From assembly GCF_937921625.1 (NCBI RefSeq), contig NZ_CAKZTI010000049.1, positions 1-34,461 of the forward strand: a stretch of DNA of 34,461 nt, in the 5' to 3' direction. Under the pieces are notes generated by a model. It ran no database searches and was not told the DNA's origin. It saw nothing but the letters and a program-made list of their open reading frames with translations. Source of the DNA: an uncultured Campylobacter sp. (lineage in GTDB: Bacteria > Campylobacterota > Campylobacteria > Campylobacterales > Campylobacteraceae). Shown in pieces: positions 15,566 through 23,185 of this stretch; position 1 is the first letter of the stretch; the number at the start of each line of letters is the position of its first letter. Both the position numbers and the translations under genes were made by a program.

Positions 15566-16656
15566 GTAAAGACGAAGTCTTAAATTTGCTTAAAAGCGTG
15601 ATCTATCCGGGCTTTTCTAAAAGCATCGTGGATTTTGGATTTGTAAAAGAGGTCGAGATCGGCGATAGAATTTTCGTAGGGATCGAAATCCCCAGCGCCA
15701 AGCCGGAGATCGCAGCAGAGCTCAGATCGGCGGTGCAAAAGGCGCTAGGGGCGGATGCCGAAATTTTAATCAAACAGCCCAAGATCGCCGAGGAAAAGAG
15801 CAACTCTCGCAGCGGCAAAAATATCGCGCCGCAGATCAAGCATTTCGTGATGATCAGCAGCGGCAAGGGCGGCGTAGGCAAGAGCACGACGACGCTAAAT
15901 TTAGCCATCAGCACGGCAAAGCTCGGCAAGAGAGTGGGGATTTTGGATGCCGATATTTACGGACCGAATTTGCCGCGAATGCTGGGGGAGGATAAGACGC
16001 AAGCAAGCGTCGTGGGGCAGAAGCTAAAGCCGATCTTAAGCCACGGCGTGGAGATGATGAGCATGGGCGTGCTGATGGAAGAGGGCGCGAGCCTCATCTG
16101 GCGCGGCTCGATGATAATGAAAGCGATCGAGCAGCTGCTAAAAGACGTGGCGTGGAGCGATCTGGACGTGCTGTTTTTGGATATGCCTCCAGGCACGGGC
16201 GATGCGCAGCTTACGCTCGCTCAGAGCGTGCCGGTGACGGCGGGCGTGTGCGTCACGACGCCGCAGACGGTCGCACTGGACGATAGCGCGCGCGGGCTTG
16301 ATATGTTCGAAAAGCTCCACATCCCGATCGCAGGCCTTATCGAGAATATGAGCGGCTTCGTCTGCCCCGATAACGGCAAGGAGTACGATATCTTCGGTCG
16401 CGGCGGCGCGCAAAAGCTGGCGCAGCGATACAACACCGAGGTAATCGGCGAGATCCCGATCGAGATCGCTATCCGCGAGGGCGGCGACAGCGGCAAGCCG
16501 GTAAGCTTCTATGCGCCCGATTCTTTAAGCGCGAAGCGCTACGAAGATGCCGCGCGCAAGCTGTGGGAGAAGATCGAGAAGATCGACCGCGAGGAGCTGG
16601 CGGATAACTCCGCAATCCAGCCGGTGATGGACGGCAAGAGCGCCTGCTCGAATTAG
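15562..16656 (+). CDS. mrp: Mrp/ApbC iron-sulfur cluster carrier ATPase
   Basis: 364 residues. N-terminal MIP18/DUF59 domain (about 1-75) and a ParA/MinD-like ATPase with deviant Walker A GKGGVGKST (101-109), DADIYGPNLPRMLG and DMPPGTGDAQLTL. Mrp proteins bind and deliver [4Fe-4S] clusters in the cytoplasm. In many ApbC proteins a CxxC bridges the cluster; here the corresponding stretch reads GFVCPDNGKEYDIFG, with only the first Cys kept. Coupled to thiC, whose [4Fe-4S] cluster it could supply: ApbC in Salmonella was originally linked to thiamine synthesis (inference for this pair). The ribosome-binding site AAGGAG lies inside the end of thiC. In C. jejuni the homologue (Cj1606c) lies between dapD and ispDF, as here. 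Confidence 0.95.
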   Translation: MSKDEVLNLLKSVIYPGFSKSIVDFGFVKEVEIGDRIFVGIEIPSAKPEIAAELRSAVQKALGADAEILIKQPKIAEEKSNSRSGKNIAPQIKHFVMISSGKGGVGKSTTTLNLAISTAKLGKRVGILDADIYGPNLPRMLGEDKTQASVVGQKLKPILSHGVEMMSMGVLMEEGASLIWRGSMIMKAIEQLLKDVAWSDLDVLFLDMPPGTGDAQLTLAQSVPVTAGVCVTTPQTVALDDSARGLDMFEKLHIPIAGLIENMSGFVCPDNGKEYDIFGRGGAQKLAQRYNTEVIGEIPIEIAIREGGDSGKPVSFYAPDSLSAKRYEDAARKLWEKIEKIDREELADNSAIQPVMDGKSACSN

Positions 16657-16677
16657 GACTTTGGCGGACGCGTCGTC

Positions 16678-17406
16678 AAATTTAGCGCGGAATTTCTCTT
16701 GAATTTTGCAGATTGAAATTCAACGCGGAATTTTATACTTTGGAATTTCACGCCTAATTTTGCTGCAAATTTTATAGTGCTCGTAAAATTTCGGTATGCA
16801 AATCCGTCATAAAATTTTGCCCGTAAATTTCGCGGGCAAAATTTCACGCGGGTTTTGCGGCTTGGAATTTCACGCTGAATTTTGTAGCTCGAAATTCTGC
16901 GTTAAAATTTCGCCACGAAATTTTGAAGTAATTTTACGGCGTCAGTAAAATTTTTGTGTATAGAATTTCGTGTAAAGTTTCGTAGCACGGGATTTCATAC
17001 TAAATTTTATAGCTTGAAATTCCGCTTTGATTTTGAGCAAATTTATAGCGCTCGCAAAATTTGGGCAAACGAAATTTCGTAGTTTGAAATTTCGAGCTAG
17101 AATTTTACCCAAGCTTCGTTGCGTGAGATTTTAGATAAAATTCTAAGCGTGAAATTTTACGGCGGAAGTTAAATTCTAAACGCGCAATTCAGCGAGGTAA
17201 AATTTGCCGTAGAATTCCGCTTTGGAGTTTTCAAATGTAAAATTTTAAGCATAAAGCTTTGCCGCAGAATTTTAAAACATGAAATTTTATCGCTAAAGCT
17301 CTGTTTTAAAATTTTAAGGCGGGGCTTTAAAATATGAATTTTAGGCTTGAAATTTTATCGCGCCTAGCTTTTTAGCGGTAGCCACAGCATTGCACTGGTT
17401 TAAATT
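16678..17406. repeat. Dense degenerate array of RAATTY-core units
   Basis: About 730 bp made almost entirely of units of roughly 13-25 bp, each with an AAATTT, GAATTT, AAATTC or GAATTC core followed by a short variable GC-containing tail (for example GAATTTCACGCT, GAATTTTGTAGCTC, AAAATTTCGCCAC). I counted 37 RAATTY hexamers by eye. Several positions where a core is expected carry one-base variants (TAATTT, GATTTT, AAGTTT), as in a decaying array. No open frame of protein character runs through it. It fills the space between mrp and the secreted protein gene at 17639. Confidence 0.8.
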
Positions 17407-17542
17407 TTATTTCGCTGGGCTTTATGGCGGTGGAGCTTATCTGCGAAAGCCTCTGTAGAGTTTATTTGGGATGGAATTTTATCTGTAGCGGTCGCGGAAG
17501 TAAATTTCTCGCGCAGCTGAAATTTAAGCAGTTGGAATTTTA

Positions 17543-17622
17543 TTCGTATAAGCTGTGGAGCCAAGGCGGCAAAATCCCTAAGCCTAGGGCTTTTAGGTTT
17601 AGGGATTTTACTTTTATACGAA
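17543..17622 (+). promoter_or_regulatory. Nested inverted repeat in the 5' region of the 17639 gene
   Basis: Outer arms TTCGTATAA (17543-17551) and TTATACGAA (17614-17622) enclose a perfect 11-bp stem AAAATCCCTAA (17571-17581) / TTAGGGATTTT (17599-17609), which itself encloses CCTA/TAGG. The structure ends four bases before the AGAAAGG ribosome-binding site of the 17639 gene. It could be an RNA hairpin in the leader, a terminator of upstream transcription (A-run before and T-run after the stem), or a protein-binding palindrome. Confidence 0.6.
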
Positions 17623-17638
17623 ATAAGAAAGGTCGGTA

Positions 17639-18664
17639 ATGAGGTTTTTGATTATTTTGGTGCTTACATTTGCGGCGTTCGCGCAAGAGAGCAATATGCA
17701 AAAATGGGCGAAAGAGATTACCGCGGACGCGCAGATCCCGCAGGATAAGTTTTTGGCGTTTTATCTGAATAAAGATGAGCCTAAGAAAGTGGTTTTCTCC
17801 GAAAATGTCGATCGCATCAGCGTCAATTATGAAGGAAATTCCTTTCATGAAATCCCGTCTCCAAATCTTATGGCGTATTGGGTCGGCGAGTTTAATTTTG
17901 ACGCCGATATCGAAAAGATGGTGCTAGGAGATTACGGCTGGTCCACGCTGGTCATCGCCGTGGATGGCACGGACGTGCTAGGCGGAACATCTAGCAATCA
18001 AAAGCGCCCGCTTACGTATAAATTTAGCAAGGGCAAGCACAAGATCGAAGCGTGGTTTTTAAATGACGCGCATTCCAGCGAGCTTTTCGTGGATTTTAAA
18101 GATGTAGAGCCCTTTTATCGTCAAAAGGACGCCGTAGCCAAGATCCCTGCGGATAAGGACTACGATCTGTGGCTCGGCGCGATCTACGAAAGCGCGCAGA
18201 TGAATAATCGCGTCAAGCTAAATTTAGCCAAATCCGATAAGCCTATCGTGTTGCTGCTTAGCTCATATCGCGCCGTGGAGTGGGAGATCTCAAATCCTCA
18301 AAATAACGAAATTCTAGCCGTGTTAATTTACAACCCCATAAGTAGCGTCCGTGGCGTAAGCGGTGCGCTTTACGTCGAGGACTACAGATACACAGAGGCT
18401 GCGGATGGGCTTAAATGCGAGTGCATCTCCGGCAATGTCTTTCACTGCGACGGCAGCGAGATTTATGATATGAACGGGCGCGTAAACGGGATATTTGGCA
18501 GAGGCCTGGGGGCGTTTGCCGGCAAGCACGCCGTAAATTCCTTAGATCTGCCGGGGCTTGTTATTACTCCGAAAATTTTAGACGAAAGCAAAGCTCGCCT
18601 GCTCTCTGTAGAAGCGGACCGCAAGAAATGCGAAAGCACGCCGATGGATGATGTGTTTAGATAG
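17639..18664 (+). CDS. Secreted/periplasmic protein with beta-sandwich-like domains
   Basis: 341 residues with a clear signal peptide (MRFLIILVLTFAAFA, cleavage before QE). The region NLMAYWVGEFNFD through WSTLVIAVDGTDVLGG to YKFSKGKHKIEAWFLND (about 80-140) reads like a PA14-type sugar-binding sandwich ('yw.G.f.....s.l.iDG..v....... l..G.h.i...f.n'). The second half (KLNLAKSDKPIVLLLSSYRAVEWEI) is a further strand-rich segment. Two Cys pairs occur near the middle-to-end (KCECISGNVFHC) plus one near the C-terminus. I infer an envelope protein binding a glycan or other ligand. No family is certain. The start follows AGAAAGGTCGGTA and a strong inverted repeat. Confidence 0.75.
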   Translation: MRFLIILVLTFAAFAQESNMQKWAKEITADAQIPQDKFLAFYLNKDEPKKVVFSENVDRISVNYEGNSFHEIPSPNLMAYWVGEFNFDADIEKMVLGDYGWSTLVIAVDGTDVLGGTSSNQKRPLTYKFSKGKHKIEAWFLNDAHSSELFVDFKDVEPFYRQKDAVAKIPADKDYDLWLGAIYESAQMNNRVKLNLAKSDKPIVLLLSSYRAVEWEISNPQNNEILAVLIYNPISSVRGVSGALYVEDYRYTEAADGLKCECISGNVFHCDGSEIYDMNGRVNGIFGRGLGAFAGKHAVNSLDLPGLVITPKILDESKARLLSVEADRKKCESTPMDDVFR

Positions 18665-18691
18665 GATGAAATTTAAAATTTGGAGGAAAAA

Positions 18692-18754
18692 ATGAGTAAA
18701 ATTTTATATAATTTTTTGATTGATTTGTATTTTATGGGAGAAGTAGATGCCTAA
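18692..18754 (+). CDS. Possible 20-residue leader peptide
   Basis: ATG at 18692 is preceded by a very good TTTGGAGGAAAAA ribosome-binding site and encodes a 20-residue hydrophobic peptide (starts MSKILYNFLIDLYF, ends EVDA). Its TAA (18752-18754) lies just inside the next gene, overlapping its ATG (18747) by 8 bases. This arrangement fits a translationally coupling leader for the AT-rich membrane protein. A truncated remnant is the alternative. Confidence 0.45.
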   Translation: MSKILYNFLIDLYFMGEVDA

Positions 18755-19736
18755 AAGTCTTAAAAGCATTTTTGATAAGCTAAAAGAAATTTATGAGGGA
18801 ATTTCAGTTACTTTAAAATTAATTTTTTCAATAGCACTTATACTTTCCATTATTGCAGGCTTTACTTTTGTGATTACTTATATGAGGGGTAACAGATTTT
18901 TTAGTTACGAAATTTTTAATGTAAGTAATATATGGATTTTTTTACTTGCAGGTATTTATGCAGTTATAATTTTAATATGTGCATACGGATTCTTTATTTT
19001 GGGTGCTTGTATGCGCATAACGCAATCCAACCCTAATGTTGATAGGTGTCTTTTATATAAGTGGCACGATAGTGGTTCCCTCTACATCTTTATAAATATA
19101 TTTCTTGTAATTGTTGTATTTTTTATAGGTTGTTATTTTGGGCATAATGACAATTCTTTTACGACTTTCTTTGCGATACTTGCAATAATATTTTATGTTA
19201 TGTATATATCATCAGTACTTAAAGATTGTAAAGATATAAAAATACTTTTTATGGTATCGGCAATTATATGTACATTATTATTTGGGTATTTTTGTTATCG
19301 TAGACTAAATATTTCTTTTGTGGAGTTAAGCCTTTCCTTTACAGGATTAGGGGTGGGGATATTTCTCATTGTATGCCAAGCTATAAGTATAAAAAGACTT
19401 TTTATAGCAATTAGTATGGTTGTATTTCTAATCTTGCTTATTTCTATGCTAATATTCCCTATCATATGGATTGATATATATAAGGAATTTTTTAAATCTA
19501 TAGATTTAGCTTCCGATCATGTTGAAATTTATCTAAAAGATAAAAACGGATCCGTTCCTGGTAAACTAATTTTCGATGACGGCAAATATGCTTATGTAGA
19601 ATTTAATCGCACGGATAGAAATTGCGGCGATGTCGGCGATTCTTGCATTAAAACTATAAGAAAGAAAGTCCCTAGCGAAGATGTTAGGATTATTACCAGA
19701 GTTAAAAAAGATACTAAAGCAAGTGTTCCGAAATAA
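18747..19736 (+). CDS. AT-rich multi-pass membrane protein, unknown function
   Basis: 329 residues with about seven hydrophobic helices between residues 22 and 240 (for example LIFSIALILSIIAGFTFVI, IWIFLLAGIYAVIILICAY, LFIAISMVVFLILLISML), then a soluble C-terminal tail of about 85 residues with strand-like EIYLKDKNGSVPGKLIFDDG and two Cys (NCGDVGDSC). The composition is strikingly more AT-rich than the flanking mrp or dapD genes, suggesting acquisition or a fast-evolving accessory gene. Its start overlaps the 20-residue leader ORF. No recognised family. The C-terminal tail resembles domains of other membrane proteins of unknown function. Confidence 0.75.
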   Translation: MPKSLKSIFDKLKEIYEGISVTLKLIFSIALILSIIAGFTFVITYMRGNRFFSYEIFNVSNIWIFLLAGIYAVIILICAYGFFILGACMRITQSNPNVDRCLLYKWHDSGSLYIFINIFLVIVVFFIGCYFGHNDNSFTTFFAILAIIFYVMYISSVLKDCKDIKILFMVSAIICTLLFGYFCYRRLNISFVELSLSFTGLGVGIFLIVCQAISIKRLFIAISMVVFLILLISMLIFPIIWIDIYKEFFKSIDLASDHVEIYLKDKNGSVPGKLIFDDGKYAYVEFNRTDRNCGDVGDSCIKTIRKKVPSEDVRIITRVKKDTKASVPK

Positions 19737-19852
19737 AACTACAAGAAACCAAACAATCTAAAGCAAAATAATCAAGAATTTAAAAACGCGTGTTTTCGCT
19801 TTTAAATTCCATTCATGCGCCTTTTCAAATCCCCTTTTAAATTAAATTTAGA

Positions 19853-19858
19853 TATACT
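19853..19858 (+). promoter_or_regulatory. -10 element of dapD
   Basis: TATACT preceded by A/T-rich TTTAAATTAAATTTAGA and lying 31 bases before the dapD ATG. This fits the Campylobacter sigma-70 pattern of a good -10 box with an A/T-rich periodic upstream instead of a -35 box. Confidence 0.55.
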
Positions 19859-19888
19859 CCCGCGCAATTTTGCGATTAAGGATTAAAT

Positions 19889-21082
19889 ATGAAAGAGATT
19901 AAAAGCCTAAGCGAGCTTCAGGCTTTTGCGGATAAAGTTCGCGCCAAAAAGGGCTATCGCGATCCGATCATGTGGGCGGTCGGGCGCGTATTTAAGGGGT
20001 GTGCAGAGGGGCACAAAAGCCTAAGCGTAAATTACGCGCACGTAAATTTTAAAGATGGGCTAACAAGCGCAGCAGTGCTAATCCATGCTCTAGCCGAGTG
20101 TGGCGATGTCGTGGATTTTAGCGGTAGTGAGTGCGTCCTTCCGCTAACGCATAAAGCCCTAAAAAAGGCGATCGAGACTTTAAAATTTCTACAGCCAGAC
20201 GCCAAAGAGGGCGCGCACAAAAATCTGCAGGTGCTGCTTGCGGTTAAAGAGGCGATGAAATCGGACGAGCACGCGAGCTTTTGCGCTAGTTTTATCTTTG
20301 AGGATGCCGCGCCAAAAAGCGTCGAGAGCGTCTATCTTAAGCTTTATGCGCTTTCGCTAAATCTCTGCGAGCCGCGCACGCTCAATCTAGACGGCGCATT
20401 TAGTGTGCTTCCGAACGTCGCGTGGGATGAAAACGCTCGCCCGATCGAGCTTTGGTGGCTGCGTGAAAACGAAATCCATTTAAAAATGCAAGGCCGCTAT
20501 CCACGCATAATCAGCGTCGATAAATTTCCGCGCTATCTAAGTCACGTCGTACCGCCGCAAAACGTGCGGATTTTAGATGACGCGAAGGTGCGTTTGGGTG
20601 CGCATATCTCCGCGGGTACGACCGTGATGCCGGGCGCTGCGTATGTGAATTTCAACGCAGGCACGATCGGCAGTGTTATGATCGAGGGGCGTGTCAGCAG
20701 CTCGGTCGTCGTGGGCGAGGGCAGCGACATAGGCGGCGGCGCATCGATTTTGGGCGTGTTAAGCGGCACCAACGGCAATGCCGTGAGCATCGGCAAGCAC
20801 TGCTTGCTGGGCGCAAACTCCGTCACAGGCATTCCGCTAGGCGACCGCTGCATCGTGGATGCCGGCATCGCGATACTTGAGGGCACGAAAGTTTTCATCG
20901 CGCAAAAGGATCGCGAGGCGCTAGCAGCGCTAAATCCAGGCTTTGCGTTCGATCGTGAAATTTATAAAGGGCTTGAGCTTGCCAGGCTTAGCGGACTGCA
21001 CTTCCGACAAAACAGCCAAAGCGGGCAGATTACGGCAAGCGTTAGCAAGCGCGCGATCAAACTCAACGCGGAACTGCATTAA
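19889..21082 (+). CDS. dapD: Tetrahydrodipicolinate N-succinyltransferase
   Basis: 397 residues, the long epsilonproteobacterial DapD type. It succinylates tetrahydrodipicolinate in the lysine/meso-diaminopimelate pathway, feeding peptidoglycan and lysine. The N-terminal alpha/beta domain includes WAVGRVFKGCAEGHKSL. The C-terminal left-handed beta-helix spans about 225-330, with hexapeptide pattern AGTTVMPGAAYVNFNAGTIG, VVVGEGSDIGGGASILG and IGKHCLLGANSVTGI. ATG 19889 follows AAGGATTAAAT and a TATACT -10. In C. jejuni dapD (Cj1605c) neighbours mrp; here two extra genes and an array separate them. Confidence 0.96.
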   Translation: MKEIKSLSELQAFADKVRAKKGYRDPIMWAVGRVFKGCAEGHKSLSVNYAHVNFKDGLTSAAVLIHALAECGDVVDFSGSECVLPLTHKALKKAIETLKFLQPDAKEGAHKNLQVLLAVKEAMKSDEHASFCASFIFEDAAPKSVESVYLKLYALSLNLCEPRTLNLDGAFSVLPNVAWDENARPIELWWLRENEIHLKMQGRYPRIISVDKFPRYLSHVVPPQNVRILDDAKVRLGAHISAGTTVMPGAAYVNFNAGTIGSVMIEGRVSSSVVVGEGSDIGGGASILGVLSGTNGNAVSIGKHCLLGANSVTGIPLGDRCIVDAGIAILEGTKVFIAQKDREALAALNPGFAFDREIYKGLELARLSGLHFRQNSQSGQITASVSKRAIKLNAELH

Positions 21083-21443
21083 ATTTATAAATTTAAACGG
21101 CGGGCGCGGATTGGCTGGAGCTTTTCAAAGCTGTGTTAAATCTATAACTTAAACGGCGAGTTTGAAAAAGATACGGACGATCTCGCTGCGCGCCGCTTCG
21201 AGCGAGTATATGCGATCCGCCGCGAAATTTCCGCTCATAGAATTTCGCGCAAAATTTAAAGAATTTTTGCCGCGATTTAGAAAATTTCTAGCGGTGATTT
21301 ATGGAATTTACGCCGCTATTTTAACGTAAGTAATTTTGGCGGCTCGCGGATTTGCGCCGCGCAAATAGGTCTTTAAATTTCAAAAAATAGATTGAATTTA
21401 AAATTTGAATATGATAGATTTCAAATAAAATAAGGAGGTTAAA
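21083..21443. other. Spacer after dapD with a 23-24-bp direct repeat
   Basis: 21079-21102 (including the dapD stop codon) and 21136-21158 share TTAAAT, TATAA and TTAAACGGCG with only a few differences. The rest holds AAATTT-rich DNA (21220-21330) and no convincing ORF. The ribosome-binding site TAAGGAGGT of the next gene closes the spacer. Confidence 0.5.
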
Positions 21444-21830
21444 ATGGAAAAATTTATACTCGTCCTGTTCGGCATATTTATCTGCAGCGCGGCGCTTGCG
21501 GGAGATGCCGATGCCGAGCGCTGCAAGGTTTTGGCGGATGCCGTAAATGGGCGCAGCCACCCAGAGACTGAAGATATAAAGTTGGGCACGGCTACGTGCG
21601 AGGGCGATAAATTTATAGTTTCCATGACCCTAAAAAACGTAATTTGGGATAAAGTAGATCCCAAGATCAAGCAAAATTTTGAGAGAGTTTTGCGCGCCGA
21701 TAGGCAAAAGGACGTTTGCGCGACGATGAAAGCGGGCGGTCTAAAACGCATAGGCGTGCGACAATTTCTGCAAAGCGGCGAAAAAATCGCCGATCTGACC
21801 TACACGCGCAGCGATTGCGGCTTAGAGTAA
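21444..21830 (+). CDS. Small periplasmic protein with four cysteines
   Basis: 128 residues with a signal peptide (hydrophobic FILVLFGIFICSAALA, cleavage before GDADAE). The mature part has four Cys (ERCKV, ATCEG, DVCAT, SDCGL), likely two disulfides, and a strand-helix layout. Strong ribosome-binding site TAAGGAGGT. It ends 18 bases before the CDF transporter gene, whose AAAGGAGAG lies in that gap, so the two are probably co-transcribed. A periplasmic partner of the metal transporter is conceivable but untested. I do not recognise the family. Confidence 0.75.
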   Translation: MEKFILVLFGIFICSAALAGDADAERCKVLADAVNGRSHPETEDIKLGTATCEGDKFIVSMTLKNVIWDKVDPKIKQNFERVLRADRQKDVCATMKAGGLKRIGVRQFLQSGEKIADLTYTRSDCGLE

Positions 21831-21848
21831 AATTTCAAAGGAGAGATA

Positions 21849-22976
21849 ATGGAAGTGCCTCAAGCGGCGTATAGCAGGGATAAAATCATCATTCGCACCG
21901 GTGCGATCGGTATCATTTCAAATGTAATTTTAGCGGCATTTAAGGGCGTCGTGGGGCTGATTTCGGGCTCGATCGCGATCGTGCTTGATGCCGTAAACAA
22001 CCTAAGCGACGCACTTTCATCCGTCATTACGATCGTGGGCGTACATCTTGCTAGCAAGCAGCCCGATCGCGCGCACCCCTTCGGGCACGGCAGGATTGAG
22101 TATCTAAGCGCGATCGTAATCGCCGTCATCATCCTCTACACCGGCGGCGTCTCGCTCGTCGAATCGATCAAAAAGATCATTCATCCGCAAGCGGCGAATT
22201 ATAATGCGGTTTCGCTCGTCATCATCGCCGTGGCGGTCGCGGCGAAATTTAGCCTAGGGCTTTATACGCAAAAGACGGGCGAGCGCGTAAACTCCGACTC
22301 GCTCATCGCTAGCGGCGTGGACGCCAAATACGATGCGCTCGTATCGCTAGCCACCCTCGTAGCGGCTTTAATTTCGCTTATTTTCGGGCTGAGCTTGGAG
22401 GCGTATCTGGGCGCGATAATTTCGGCGCTTCTAATCAAAACGGCGTATGAAATTCTACGCGATACGATCAGCAAGCTTTTGGGCTCGCGCCCGAGCTTGG
22501 AGCTTACGAATGAAATTTACGACGTCGTGCGCGGCTTTGAGGGCGTCATCGGCGCATACGATCTGATGTTTCATGACTACGGGCCCGATAAAATGGTAGG
22601 TTCGGTGCATATCGAGGTCGCGAGTGACACGACCGCGGCGCAGATCGACGCTCTTACGCGCCGCATCCAAAACGCCGTTTTTGCGAAATTTAATATCATC
22701 CTAGACACCGTAGGAATTTACGCGTTTAACAAAAACGATCCGCGCGCTGCCGAGATCTACGAGCATATCAAGCAGATGGCGTTTTCGCATGAGTTCGTCT
22801 CGCAGATACATGGATTTTATCTCGACGAGCCAAAACACTCGATCAGCTTCGACGTTATCGTCGATTTCGCAGCGCCCGACATGGAGGCGACGTTTCGCGC
22901 GGTCTGCAAGCAGGTACGCGCCGCGTATCCGAACTACACGCTCATCATCACTCGCGATAGCGACTACAGCGGTTAA
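21849..22976 (+). CDS. Cation diffusion facilitator (CDF) metal efflux transporter
   Basis: 375 residues. Six membrane helices (about 17-200) and a C-terminal ferredoxin-like cytoplasmic domain with an extended tail to 375. The family signature GLISGSIAIVLDAVNNLSDALSS spans TM1-TM2, followed by HPFGHGRIEYLSA. The transport-site positions read Asn50-x3-Asp54 in TM2 and Asp158-x3-Asp162 in TM5, lacking the His of typical zinc CDFs. An Asn-Asp-Asp-Asp site is associated with manganese-type CDFs, so Mn export is the likelier role (inference). It would drive metal/proton antiport in the inner membrane. Operon with the preceding small periplasmic protein. Confidence 0.93.
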   Translation: MEVPQAAYSRDKIIIRTGAIGIISNVILAAFKGVVGLISGSIAIVLDAVNNLSDALSSVITIVGVHLASKQPDRAHPFGHGRIEYLSAIVIAVIILYTGGVSLVESIKKIIHPQAANYNAVSLVIIAVAVAAKFSLGLYTQKTGERVNSDSLIASGVDAKYDALVSLATLVAALISLIFGLSLEAYLGAIISALLIKTAYEILRDTISKLLGSRPSLELTNEIYDVVRGFEGVIGAYDLMFHDYGPDKMVGSVHIEVASDTTAAQIDALTRRIQNAVFAKFNIILDTVGIYAFNKNDPRAAEIYEHIKQMAFSHEFVSQIHGFYLDEPKHSISFDVIVDFAAPDMEATFRAVCKQVRAAYPNYTLIITRDSDYSG

Positions 22977-23185
22977 AATTTTAAATTGCTCTAGCGGTTT
23001 AAATTTAATCGCGCCGGCTCGCACCTCTTCGGCGAAATTTCAGAATTTTAAGCTACAATAGGAGAAATTTATCGCGGTTTGCCGCGGCGTAAAAGATGCA
23101 ATAAACCGCGAGATGAAATTTGTGCGCAAAACTTAGCAGAAGCCCGCGCGCAAGGCAACGCAAAGAGAAATTTAAAAGGAAAAAT

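Noticed and set aside
16678..17406. CRISPR array
   Set aside because: Units are too short, degenerate and without constant-length spacers, and no cas gene is present.
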